From Rhodanobacter denitrificans (GTDB lineage Bacteria > Pseudomonadota > Gammaproteobacteria > Xanthomonadales > Rhodanobacteraceae): 64,000 nt of DNA. A model generated the notes under the pieces. It had not been told where the DNA came from. It saw only the letters and a program-made list of their open reading frames with translations, and made no database searches. The DNA is taken from NCBI GenBank assembly GCA_017848855.1, contig JAFIHF010000022.1:62001-126000 (forward strand). The letters are read 5' to 3'. Positions within the stretch are counted from its first letter, which is position 1, and every line of letters starts with the position of its first letter. Shown piece after piece: positions 53,543 through 63,203 of the stretch. Both the position numbers and the translations under genes were made by a program.

Positions 53543-55057
53543 ATGCTGGTCTTGCCGTTTGCCCGAGTGCCCGTGGCGCGAGCCCTGCGCCGTGCCCTGC
53601 CGATGGCCGCGACGCTGCTGCTCGCCGCCTGCGCGGTGGGGCCGGATTTCAGGACGCCGGCGCCGCCGGCCGTCGACCGCTACACGCCCCGCCCCGTCGC
53701 GACGACGGCGGCCACGCCGCGGCTGGCAGGCGGCGCGGCTCAACGATTCGAAACGGGCGCGGACATCCCCGGCGACTGGTGGACGCTGTTCCATTCCGCG
53801 CCGCTGAACGCCCTGATCGCGCAGGCGCTGGCACACAACCATGATTTGAAGGCCGCGCAGGCGGCGTTGCGCGTGGCGCACGAGAACAGGCTGGCGCAGC
53901 GCGGAGCGTTCCTGCCCAGCGTGTCGGCGAGTTTCTCGGCCAGCCACCAGCGCCAGTCGACCCTGCTCGCGCCGGTGCCGAACTATCCGGTGGTGCCGAG
54001 CGAGTTCCAGTACAACCTCTACACGCCGCAGCTCTCGATCTCCTACACGCCCGACGTGTTCGGCGGCGCGCGGCGCGCGTCCGAGTCGCTCCAGGCGCAG
54101 GAGCAGGCCGCGCGTTTCCAGATGATCGCGACCTGGAACACGCTGGCGTCGAACGTGGCGGTGGCGGCGATCCAGCTGGCCGCGCTGCAGGCGCAGGTCG
54201 AGGCCACGCGGCAGTCCGTGGATGTCGGCACGAAGATGCTGGAGATCCTGCGCTACCAGTACGCCAAGGGCTACGCGAGCCGGGTCGACCTCGCCGCGCA
54301 GGAAGCGCAACTGGCGCAGACCCGCGCCGCGCTGCCGCCGCTGCAGAAGCAGCTGGCGCAGCAGCGCGACCAGCTCGCGGTGCTGACCGGCCGCTTCCCC
54401 TCGCAGGCGCAAGAGCCGCGCTTCACGCTGGCCAGCCTGCACCTGCCCGAAGAGTTGCCGCTGAGCCTGCCCTCGGCCCTGGTGGAACAGCGCCCCGACA
54501 TCCGCCAGGCGCAAGCCAACCTGCATGCCGCCAGCGCCGCGGTCGGCGTGGCCACCGCCGCGCGGCTGCCCAGCCTCACGCTCAGCGCCGATACCGGCAG
54601 CACCGCGCTGGAGTTCTCCAAGCTGTTCACCGGCGGCACCGGTTTCTGGGACGTGGCGGCCGGCATCACCGCGCCGATCTTCGAGGGCGGCAGCCTGCGG
54701 CACCAGCAGCGCGCGGCGAAGGCGGCCTACGACGAGGCCTCCGAGCAATACCGCGGTACCGTGCTGGTGGCGTTCCAGAACGTGGCCGACACGCTGGCCG
54801 CGCTGGAACAGGACGCGAAGGCGCTGCAGGCGGCGGCCGCCGCCGAGCAGGCCGCGAAGCTGACGCTGGATCTCACCCGGCGCCAGCTCGAGGACGGCTA
54901 CGCCGGCCGGCTGCAATGGCTCACCGCCGAACAGGCCTGGCAGCAGGCACGGATCGCCCTCGTGCAGGCCCAGGCCAACCGCTACGCCGACACCGCCGCG
55001 CTGTACCAGGCGCTGGGCGGCGGCTGGTGGCACCACAACGATCTCGCCAAGCCGTGA
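53543..55057 (+). CDS. outer-membrane efflux lipoprotein (TolC/NodT family)
   Basis: A 504-residue OMF-type channel of a tripartite RND pump. It has a lipoprotein signal ending in the lipobox LLAAC (Cys near residue 33), followed by AVGPDF, typical of NodT/CusC-like lipoproteins. Two OEP repeats follow, with long coiled helices (IAQALAHNHDLKAAQAALRV; LDLTRRQLEDGYAGRLQWLT). PALVEQRPDIRQAQANL-like sequence marks the second repeat. The adaptor starts 2 nt downstream and the pump overlaps that, forming one operon. Confidence 0.9.
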   Translation: MLVLPFARVPVARALRRALPMAATLLLAACAVGPDFRTPAPPAVDRYTPRPVATTAATPRLAGGAAQRFETGADIPGDWWTLFHSAPLNALIAQALAHNHDLKAAQAALRVAHENRLAQRGAFLPSVSASFSASHQRQSTLLAPVPNYPVVPSEFQYNLYTPQLSISYTPDVFGGARRASESLQAQEQAARFQMIATWNTLASNVAVAAIQLAALQAQVEATRQSVDVGTKMLEILRYQYAKGYASRVDLAAQEAQLAQTRAALPPLQKQLAQQRDQLAVLTGRFPSQAQEPRFTLASLHLPEELPLSLPSALVEQRPDIRQAQANLHAASAAVGVATAARLPSLTLSADTGSTALEFSKLFTGGTGFWDVAAGITAPIFEGGSLRHQQRAAKAAYDEASEQYRGTVLVAFQNVADTLAALEQDAKALQAAAAAEQAAKLTLDLTRRQLEDGYAGRLQWLTAEQAWQQARIALVQAQANRYADTAALYQALGGGWWHHNDLAKP

Positions 55058-55059
55058 CG

Positions 55060-56205
55060 ATGAACATGCCCTTCCCCGTTTTGTTCCGCCACGGCGCGCT
55101 CGTGCTGGCCGTGGCCGCGCTCGCCGCCTGCTCGGCCGGCGCGGACGCGCCCGCCCCCGCGGCCGGCACGCCGCACAACGTCACGCTCACCGCGGCGCAG
55201 CAGCAGAGCATCCAGCTCTACACTGTCGCGCCGTCCGCGTTCCATCGCGTGGTCGACACCACCGGCATCGTGGATTACGACCAGAACCGTGCCACCGCGG
55301 TGCTGGCGCCGTTCTCCGGCCCGGTGACCAAGGTGCTGGCGAGCCTGGGCGAGAAGGTGAAGCAGGGCCAGCCGCTGGCGACCGTGGCCTCGCCCGATTT
55401 CGCCGCGGCGCTGGACGGCTACCGCAAGGCGCTGGCGGCCGCGCGCGCCGCCGCCAAGGTGGCCGCCACCGACAGCGACCTCTACGCCCACCATGCGATC
55501 TCCGCGCGCGAGAACGCGCAGGCGCAGTCCGACGCGGTCGGCACGCAGTCCGACAGCGACGCCGCGCGGCAGGCGCTGCTGGCGCTGCACGTCGATCCGC
55601 AAGTGGTGAAGGCCGTCGAGCAAGGCCGCCCGGTGGCGAACGTGCCGGCGGTGATCCGCGCGCCGGTGGCGGGCACCGTGGTGCAGCGCGCGATCGCGCC
55701 CGGCCAGTTGCTGCAGGCGGGCAGCACGGCCTGCTTCACCGTGGCCGACCTCTCGCAGGTGTGGGTGATGGCGCAGCTGTTCGGCAGCGATCTCGCCGCG
55801 GTGCAGCCGGGCGATCGCGCCGAGGTGGAGATCGGCGGCGGCCAGACCCTGCCCGGCCAGGTCGCCAACGTGGCGCCGGAGGTCGATCCCGACACCCGCT
55901 CGGTGGCCGCTCGCGTGGTGGTGGACAACCGCGGCGGCCTGCTGAAGAAGCAGATGTACGTGCGCGTGCATATCCAGTCGGCCGCGGCGGCGAGCGGCCT
56001 GCTGGTGCCGGTGGGTGCGGTGCTGCGCGACGACGAGAACCTGCCCTTCGTCTATGTGCAGGAGGCCGACGGCAGCTACGCGCGCCGCCCGGTGACGCTG
56101 GGCGCACGCACGGGCGACCGCTACCTGATCGCCGACGGCCTCAAGGCCGGCGACAAGGTGGTGAGCGCGGGCGGCATCTTCGTGCGCTTCATCCAGACCC
56201 AATGA
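55060..56205 (+). CDS. RND efflux periplasmic adaptor (membrane fusion protein)
   Basis: A 381-residue lipoprotein adaptor: lipobox LAAC (Cys near residue 23) after a hydrophobic signal. The biotinyl-lipoyl-like parts are VLAPFSGPVTKVLASLGEKV and VIRAPVAGTVVQRAIAPGQL, flanking a short helical hairpin. Then come beta-barrel and membrane-proximal domains (LVPVGAVLRDDENLPFVYVQ). It is CzcB/CusB-like in layout, without an obvious His-rich metal-binding N-terminus. The stop overlaps the pump start (ATGA). Confidence 0.9.
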   Translation: MNMPFPVLFRHGALVLAVAALAACSAGADAPAPAAGTPHNVTLTAAQQQSIQLYTVAPSAFHRVVDTTGIVDYDQNRATAVLAPFSGPVTKVLASLGEKVKQGQPLATVASPDFAAALDGYRKALAAARAAAKVAATDSDLYAHHAISARENAQAQSDAVGTQSDSDAARQALLALHVDPQVVKAVEQGRPVANVPAVIRAPVAGTVVQRAIAPGQLLQAGSTACFTVADLSQVWVMAQLFGSDLAAVQPGDRAEVEIGGGQTLPGQVANVAPEVDPDTRSVAARVVVDNRGGLLKKQMYVRVHIQSAAAASGLLVPVGAVLRDDENLPFVYVQEADGSYARRPVTLGARTGDRYLIADGLKAGDKVVSAGGIFVRFIQTQ

Positions 56206-59200
56206 ACGAGCTCACGCCGCCACCCGGAGCGCGCCCGGCCTCGCTCATCAACCGCGTCGTGGCGTTCGCGCTGGAGCAGCGCCTGCTGATCGTGCTGCTC
56301 ACCGCGATCGTGGCCGGCGCCGGCATCTGGGCGCTGAAGCGCCTGCCGATGGATGCCTACCCCGATCTCTCGCCGCCGATGGTGGAGATCATCACGCAGT
56401 GGCCGGGCCATTCCGCCGAGGAGGTGGAGCGCCTCATCACGGTGCCGGTCGAGCTGGGCATGAACGGCATCCCGAACCTGTCGGTGAAGCGTTCGATCTC
56501 GCTGTACGGCCTCTCCGACGTCACCCTCACCTTCAACGACGGCACCGACAACTACTGGGCGCGCCAGCGCGTGTTCAATCGCCTCCCCGGCATCGCCCTG
56601 CCCGGCGGCGTGGCGCCCTCGCTGTCGCCGCTGTCCTCGCCGTCGGGGCTGATCTACCGCTACGTGCTGCAGAGCACCGACCGCTCGCCGATGGAGCTGA
56701 AGACGCTGCAGGACTGGGTGATCGCGCCGCAGTACCGCTCGGTGCCCGGCGTGGCCGACGACTCCGCCTTCGGCGGCGGCAACATGCAGTACCAGGTGCT
56801 GCTCGATCCCGCCAAGATCGCCGCGCAAGGCCTGTCGGTGGCCCAGGTGCAGGCGGCGATCGCGGCGAACAACGGCAACGCCGGCGGCGGCTTCTACACC
56901 CAGGGCGGGCAGTTCTACTACGTGCGCGGGCTGGGCCGGATCAAGACGCTGGAGGACATCGGCCACATCGTGCTGGCCGTGCACAACGGCACGCCGGTGC
57001 TGGTGCAGGACGTGGGCAAGGTGCAGATCGGCATCGCGCCGCGCCTCGGCGAGTTCGGCTACATGGGCCAGGACGACGCGGTGGAAGGCGTGATCCTGAT
57101 GCTCACCGGGCAGAAGACCCAGGACGTGCTCAAGCGGGTGGAGGCGAAGACGCGGGAACTCAACGCGCACGTGCTGCCGCCGGACGTGAAGATCCACCCG
57201 TTCTACGACCTCAGCGACCTGATCGTGCAGACCACCCACGTGGTCGAACGCAACCTGCTGCTCGGCATGGCGCTGGTGGTGCTGGTGCTGATCTTCTTCC
57301 TCTACGACGTGCGCGCCGGCCTGATCGTGGCGGTGACGATACCGCTGGCGCTGCTGTTCGCCTTCGTCTGCATCCAGCTGCAGGGCGCCTCGGCCAACCT
57401 GCTCTCCATCGGCGCGGTGGATTTCGGCATCCTCGTGGATGGCGCGATCTTCATGGTCGAGAACATCTTCCGCGAACTGGCGAAGCGGCACGGCAGCGAC
57501 TACGACATCCGTGACGTGATCCGCAGCGCGGCCTCGGAAGTGGATCGCCCGCTGGTCTACGCGGTGGCGGTGATCGTGGCGAGCTTCCTGCCGATCTACG
57601 TGCTCAGCGGGCCGTCCGGCACGCTGTTCAAGCCGATGGCCGACACCATGATCTTCGCCCTGGTCGGCTCGCTCTTGGTCACGCTGACCCTGCTGCCGGT
57701 ACTGTGCGCGCTGTTCATGCGCAAGGGCGTGCGCGAGCGGCGCAACGCGGCGTTCGAATGGCTGCAGGCGCGCTACGCCGCGTGGCTGGACCGCTGCACC
57801 GCGCGGCGCTGGCGCACCGTGGCGATCCCCGCGATCCTGCTTGCGCTTTCGCTGCTGCTGGTGCCGCGCATCGGCGCCGAGTTCATGCCGCACCTGGACG
57901 AAGGCGCGCTGTGGGTGCGCGCCACCCTGCCCTACACCATCTCCTACGAGGAGTCGGCGCGGATCACGCCGAAGATCCGCGCGATCCTGCGCTCGTTCCC
58001 GGTGGTGACCACGGTGACCTCCGAACTGGGCCGGCCCGACGACGGCACCGACTCCACCGGCTTCTTCAACGTGGAGTTCTTCGTGGGCCTGAAGCCGTAT
58101 GCCGAATGGGGCGGCCAGTACAAGGACAAGCAGGCGCTGATCGCCGCGATCGACCGCAAGCTGCAGGCCTTCCCCGGCATCGCCTTCAACTACACCCAGC
58201 CGGCCGAGGACGCGGTGGACGAGGCCGAGACCGGCCTCAAGAGCTCGCTGGCGGTGAAGGTCTACGGCCCCGACCTGAAGACGCTGCAGGACAAGGGCAA
58301 GGCGATCAAGCAGGCGATGCAGCAGGTGCGCGGCATCACCGACGTGACCCTGGTGCACGAGCTGGGCCAGCCCAACCTCGCGATCAGCATCGACCGCGCC
58401 GCGATCGCGCGCTACGGCCTCAACGTGGCCGACGTCAACGGCATGATCGAGGCCGCCATCGGCGGCGACGTGGCGACCCAGGTCGTGCAGGGCGAGAAGC
58501 AGTTCGACCTGGTGGTGCGGCTCGAACGTCCATACCGCGACAACCCGCAGGCGATCGGCGACATCCCGCTGCTCACGCCCGGCGGCCAGCAGGTGCCGCT
58601 GAAGGAACTGGCCGGGATCAAGGTGGAGAACGGCGCCTCCTTCATCTACCGCGAGGACAATTCGCGCTACATCGGCGTGCAGTTCGCGGTCAGCGGGCGC
58701 GACCTCGCCAGCACGGTGGGCGACGCGATCAAACAGGTGGCGCAGAAGGTGAAGCTGCCGCAGGGCTACCGGCTGGACTGGGGCGGCGAGTACAAGGAAT
58801 ACACCGCCTCGCGCGCGCAGATGAACGTGATCCTGCCGCTCACCCTGCTGGCGATCTTCGGCCTGCTGTTCGTGCTGTACGGCAACTTCAAGTTCCCGTT
58901 CATCACCGTGCTGGGCGTGCTGCTCAGCTCGCCGGTCGGCGCGATCTTCGCGCTGTGGGCCACCGGCACCGCGTTCTCGGTGTCCTCCGGCATCGGCTTC
59001 ATCGTGCTGTTCGGCGTCTCGGTGCTGACCTCGGTGGTCTACATCTCCTGCGCCAACGAACTGCGCCTGGGCGGCATGGGCATCGCCGAGGCGACGCGCC
59101 AGGCCGCGATGCTGCGCCTGCGCCCGATCACGATGACCGCGCTGGTGGCCGCGCTGGGCCTGCTGCCCGCGGCGATCGCCACCGGCGTGGGCACCGATTC

Positions 59201-59321
59201 GCAGCGGCCGTTCGCGCTGGTGATCGTGGCCGGTATGCTCTCGCGCCTCTTGATCGGCGTGTTCCTGATGCCGGTGCTGTACGGCCTGGTGGCGCGCGCG
59301 GACGACCGCCTGCAGGTGTAG
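56202..59321 (+). CDS. heavy-metal RND efflux pump (CzcA/CusA family)
   Basis: A 1039-residue inner-membrane proton-driven pump with 12 helices and two large periplasmic loops. It belongs to the heavy-metal (HME) group: it has MDAYPDLSPPMVEIITQWPG and TM4 carries GAVDFGILVDGAIFMVEN, with the Asp-Asp-Glu set typical of CzcA/CnrA-type divalent-cation pumps rather than the monovalent CusA form. The exact metal (Co, Zn, Cd, Ni) cannot be fixed from this. The C-terminal half has ALGLLPAAIATGVGTDSQRP. It converges on tadA with 9 bp between stops. No metal sensor gene is adjacent. Confidence 0.92.
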   Translation: MNELTPPPGARPASLINRVVAFALEQRLLIVLLTAIVAGAGIWALKRLPMDAYPDLSPPMVEIITQWPGHSAEEVERLITVPVELGMNGIPNLSVKRSISLYGLSDVTLTFNDGTDNYWARQRVFNRLPGIALPGGVAPSLSPLSSPSGLIYRYVLQSTDRSPMELKTLQDWVIAPQYRSVPGVADDSAFGGGNMQYQVLLDPAKIAAQGLSVAQVQAAIAANNGNAGGGFYTQGGQFYYVRGLGRIKTLEDIGHIVLAVHNGTPVLVQDVGKVQIGIAPRLGEFGYMGQDDAVEGVILMLTGQKTQDVLKRVEAKTRELNAHVLPPDVKIHPFYDLSDLIVQTTHVVERNLLLGMALVVLVLIFFLYDVRAGLIVAVTIPLALLFAFVCIQLQGASANLLSIGAVDFGILVDGAIFMVENIFRELAKRHGSDYDIRDVIRSAASEVDRPLVYAVAVIVASFLPIYVLSGPSGTLFKPMADTMIFALVGSLLVTLTLLPVLCALFMRKGVRERRNAAFEWLQARYAAWLDRCTARRWRTVAIPAILLALSLLLVPRIGAEFMPHLDEGALWVRATLPYTISYEESARITPKIRAILRSFPVVTTVTSELGRPDDGTDSTGFFNVEFFVGLKPYAEWGGQYKDKQALIAAIDRKLQAFPGIAFNYTQPAEDAVDEAETGLKSSLAVKVYGPDLKTLQDKGKAIKQAMQQVRGITDVTLVHELGQPNLAISIDRAAIARYGLNVADVNGMIEAAIGGDVATQVVQGEKQFDLVVRLERPYRDNPQAIGDIPLLTPGGQQVPLKELAGIKVENGASFIYREDNSRYIGVQFAVSGRDLASTVGDAIKQVAQKVKLPQGYRLDWGGEYKEYTASRAQMNVILPLTLLAIFGLLFVLYGNFKFPFITVLGVLLSSPVGAIFALWATGTAFSVSSGIGFIVLFGVSVLTSVVYISCANELRLGGMGIAEATRQAAMLRLRPITMTALVAALGLLPAAIATGVGTDSQRPFALVIVAGMLSRLLIGVFLMPVLYGLVARADDRLQV

Positions 59322-59330
59322 CGGCCCGCC

Positions 59331-59828
<498 letters not shown>

Positions 59829-59833
59829 TCATG

Positions 59834-59860
59834 CGAAAGCCGGCGGAGCGCCGGCTTTCG
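59834..59860 (-). promoter_or_regulatory. perfect hairpin in the tadA leader
   Basis: CGAAAGCCGGCG / CGCCGGCTTTCG with a 3-nt loop, 24-50 bp upstream of the tadA start. No T-run follows on either strand. It may be a leader structure or a small palindromic repeat. Confidence 0.5.
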
Positions 59861-59982
59861 TGGCGGAGCATGGGGCGGTAACGCGGACCCGGCCATCTTA
59901 CCCGCACGGCGGCGCCGCCAGATACCCGAGCGTCGGGAACATATCGGGCACGGGCGCCGAATCGAAGGAATGCTCCGATTTT

Positions 59983-60860
59983 GCTCGTCATCCCGGCGAG
60001 GCGCTTTTCAACAGCCGAAGGCTGGTCGAGCTCACTGCTGTCCGGAATATTTCGCCGGTGATCTGTTCCCCTCTCCCTCCGGGACGGGTGCTCGCGAGAA
60101 CCATTCGATTCCGCACCTTGGCTCGCCTGCGACGGGTTTTCGCTCGGGTGCTTTCGCAAGTTTCAAAGCGGTTTCGGTCGCCTGCCGGCGCCCGAGTTAC
60201 TTCTCTTTGCTGGCCCAAAGAGAAGTAACCAAGAGAAATGGCCTGGTTCAATCCGCCGACCCTACAAGCTCGCCATGTCGAGGGGGTTGGATCAACGTTC
60301 ATCGACACGTCGCCCTACAGCGGCCACCCCGCGACGTATCTGGAAACTGAGGGGCCGAATCTTGCAGCGCATCGCTCTGCTTTGGCTTTGGCTTTGGCTT
60401 TGGCTGTTGCTTCTGCGCGCTGGGAGCGCGCTGCTTTTCCCGGGGGCCCCTCGGCGGCGGTGAGGCGGGGACGAGGAGGCCGCGCAGCGGGCGAGGCCAT
60501 GGATGGACTCGCCTTTTCGCGCGGGCAGGAGCCCGCTCGAAAAGCCCGGCCCCGCCTCACGGACTTTCCGTCCATGAATGGACGGAAAGCGTCGCCGCGG
60601 GGTGTCGTTTTCTCTTGGCTACTTCTCTTTTGGACAAGCAAAAGAGAAGTAGTTCGGGCGCCGGCAGGCGCGCGAAACCGCTTTGTCGCTCGCGATAACG
60701 CAGAAGCAAGAGCCCCACCCCAACCCTCTCCCGAAGGGAGAGGAATTCACCAATCAGCACCTTCCCGAATTCGAGTCGCTCGGCTTCGTCGTTCAAAGCG
60801 AGAGCCTGCGGTACTTGGAGCCTGCAAACTGGAACATCGAATATTCCGGACACCAGTGAG
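59983..60860. mobile_element. non-coding repeat element, copy 2
   Basis: Second copy of the element at 35695-36700, same orientation. The left end matches from GCTCGTCATCCCGGCGAGGC on, continuing through TCCGGAATATTTCGCCGGTG. The right end keeps only the inner part of the inverted repeat (CGAATATTCCGGACACCAGT), then diverges, so its outer 40-50 bp are missing. Inside is a perfect palindrome TTACTTCTCTTTG ... CAAAGAGAAGTAA. The whole tadA to ABC-permease gap (59811-60897) is this element plus flanks; I see no protein gene in it. Confidence 0.72.
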
Positions 60861-60897
60861 CGAAAGCCGGGAGCAGTGCCTGTGGGCCGTCGCCCGC

Positions 60898-62052
60898 TCA
60901 GGAAAACTGCCGACGGAAGCGCGCCAGCCCGGCGCCGAACGCGAGCGCGCCGAGCAGCGTCATCGCCAGCAGCGGCGGCGCCAGTTCGGCCAGCGTCATG
61001 CCCTTGAGCAGCACGCCGAAGCCGGCGTCGATGTAGTAGTGCATCGGCGACACCGCCATCAGCGCGCGCACCGGCGGCGCCAGCGCCTCGGGCGGCGTCC
61101 ACATGCCGGACAGGAACATCATCGGCGCCAGCACCATGATCGCGAGCATGCCGACCTGCGCCATGTTGCGCGCAATGGTCGCCAGCAGCAGGCCGATGCC
61201 GGAGGTGGTGAACACGTACAGCGCGCTGATCGCGTAGAACAGCGGCAGGCTGCCGCGGATCGGCACGTCGAACACGCCGCGCAGCACCACCGCGAGCGCC
61301 AGCGTGACGCCGGCCAGGATCACCAGGGTCATCGCCAGCACCTTGGGCAGCAGGATCTCCAGCGGGCGCAGCGGCGACACCAGCAGCTGCTCGATCGTGC
61401 CGCGCTCCTTCTCGCGCACCGCGGCCACCGCCGGCAGGATGATCGCGAACACGGTGACCAGCATCAGCAGCTCGGCGATGCCCATGAACCACGCCTCGTT
61501 CTGGTTCGGGTTGAACAGCGCGCGCTGGGCGTTGTCCACGCGCGGCAGGCCCGCGCCGGCACCAGCCGCGGCCAGCCGCGCGGCGCTCTGTTCGAGGTTG
61601 TAGCGGCCGACGATCTCGGCCGCGTGGCTGCCGGCGAGCAGGCCGAGCACGCTGTTGCTGCTGTCGACCAGGTACTGCACGTCGGCCGGCCGGCCGGCGC
61701 CGAGGTCGGCCTGGAAGCGCGGCGGGATCTGCATCACCACCATGCTGCGGCCGGTGTCGAGCTGCCGCTGCGCGGCGCGCGGGTCGGCCGGCGCCGGCAC
61801 GCGCCGGAACTGCGGCGGCTGGAAGCGGCTGGCCAGCTCGCGCGAGGCCTGGCTCATGTCCTGGTCCATCACCGCGATGGTCGCGTTGTGCAGCGAGAAG
61901 CTCAGGCCCGAGCCGGCCAGGTAGATGTCGACCGTGAACACGTACAGCAGGAACAGGATCAGCACGCGGTCGCGCCAGAGCTGCAGCAGCTCCTTGCGCA
62001 CCAGTTCGAGGCCGCGGCCGAGCACGCCGCGCCAGCCGAGCACCGGGTTCAT
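60898..62052 (-). CDS. ABC-2 type exporter permease (YhhJ/YbhR-like)
   Basis: A 384-residue inner-membrane permease. One helix is near the N-terminus (DRVLILFLLYVFTVDIYLAG), then a periplasmic domain of about 130 residues, then five helices starting at LLMLVTVFAIILPAVAAVRE. The family motif REKERGTIEQLLVSPLRPLE follows the second helix. The start ATG 62052 overlaps the upstream permease stop (ATGA). With its paralogue and the ATPase it forms a YbhFSR/RbbA-like exporter; substrate unknown. Confidence 0.88.
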   Translation of the reverse strand: MNPVLGWRGVLGRGLELVRKELLQLWRDRVLILFLLYVFTVDIYLAGSGLSFSLHNATIAVMDQDMSQASRELASRFQPPQFRRVPAPADPRAAQRQLDTGRSMVVMQIPPRFQADLGAGRPADVQYLVDSSNSVLGLLAGSHAAEIVGRYNLEQSAARLAAAGAGAGLPRVDNAQRALFNPNQNEAWFMGIAELLMLVTVFAIILPAVAAVREKERGTIEQLLVSPLRPLEILLPKVLAMTLVILAGVTLALAVVLRGVFDVPIRGSLPLFYAISALYVFTTSGIGLLLATIARNMAQVGMLAIMVLAPMMFLSGMWTPPEALAPPVRALMAVSPMHYYIDAGFGVLLKGMTLAELAPPLLAMTLLGALAFGAGLARFRRQFS

Positions 62053-63203
62053 GCGCGCGGCCTCTTGGAGAACAGCAGGTAGCCCACCGTCATCAGCAGC
62101 GCCGCGTAGGCCGCCAGCACCAGCAGGTTCGGCCACAGCACCGGCCAGCCGACGCCCTTCAGGAACGAGCCGGTGGCGACCTGCGCGTAGTACATCGCCG
62201 GCAGCAGGTGGGCGACGCCGGCGGCGGCCGGCGACAGCGATTCGATCGGGATGATCGCGCCCGAATACAGCGCGGCGGGGACCACGGTGACGATCGCCAC
62301 CACCACCATCGCCGCGGTCTGCGTGCGCACCAGCACCGAGATGACCAGGCCGATGCCGGTGGTGCACGCCACGTACATCGCGGTGGCCAGCGCGAAGCAC
62401 AGCGGATCGCCCTTGAACGGCGCGCCGAACAGCCAGCGCGCCAGCCCGAACAGCAGCAGCGCGTTGAACAGCGAGATGGCGACGTAGGGCAGCAGCTTGC
62501 CGACCAGGAACTCGGCCTTGCTGACGGTGGAGGCGTAGATGTTGAAGATCGAGCCGCCCTCCTTCTCGCGCACCACGCCGAGCACGGTCAGGAACGGCGG
62601 CGCGATCATCAGGATCACCATGATCAGCTTCGGCGCCATCGACCACACGCTGCGCAGCGGCTGGTTGTAGAGGTTGCGCGTCTCCAGCCGCACCGGCTGC
62701 GCCAGCGCGGCGAGGCTGCGCTCGTCGGCGCCGGTGGCGGCGCGCGCGCGCTCCAGCGCGAGGTCCGCGGAAGCCTGCGCGTTGATCGCCAGCACGTAGC
62801 CGCGCATCGTCATCGCGCGCACCGGGAAGGTGCCGTCGATCACCGTCTGCACGCGCGCGGCGCGCCCGGCGCCGAGGTCGCGGCCGAAGCCGGGCGGGAT
62901 CACCAGCACCGCGCGCAGCGCGTTGGCGGCGATCAGGCGGTCGATCGCGCCTTCGTCGGCGAGGCGGCCGCGGAAGTCGAAGTAGCGCGAATCGCTGAAG
63001 CGGGCGCTGTAGTCGCGCGAGGCGGGCGTGTCGTCGTGGTCGACCACCGCGAACGGGATGTGCTCCACGTCCAGCGACAGGCCGTAGCCGAACAGCAGCA
63101 TCAGCACCATCGGCACCAGCAGGCACAGCGCCATGAACAGCCGGTCGCGGCGGATCTCCAGCCACTCCTTGCGCGCGACCACCAGCGTGCGGCCGGCCTT
63201 CAT
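62049..63203 (-). CDS. ABC-2 type exporter permease, paralogue
   Basis: A 384-residue permease of the same layout as its neighbour: helix LFMALCLLVPMVLMLLFGYG, periplasmic domain, then helices from LIMVILMIAPPFLTVLGVVR with the motif REKEGGSIFNIYASTVSKAE. The two permeases have equal length and are likely a tandem duplication forming a heterodimeric channel. Its start overlaps the ATPase stop and its stop overlaps the next permease (ATGA on both sides). Confidence 0.88.
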   Translation of the reverse strand: MKAGRTLVVARKEWLEIRRDRLFMALCLLVPMVLMLLFGYGLSLDVEHIPFAVVDHDDTPASRDYSARFSDSRYFDFRGRLADEGAIDRLIAANALRAVLVIPPGFGRDLGAGRAARVQTVIDGTFPVRAMTMRGYVLAINAQASADLALERARAATGADERSLAALAQPVRLETRNLYNQPLRSVWSMAPKLIMVILMIAPPFLTVLGVVREKEGGSIFNIYASTVSKAEFLVGKLLPYVAISLFNALLLFGLARWLFGAPFKGDPLCFALATAMYVACTTGIGLVISVLVRTQTAAMVVVAIVTVVPAALYSGAIIPIESLSPAAAGVAHLLPAMYYAQVATGSFLKGVGWPVLWPNLLVLAAYAALLMTVGYLLFSKRPRA

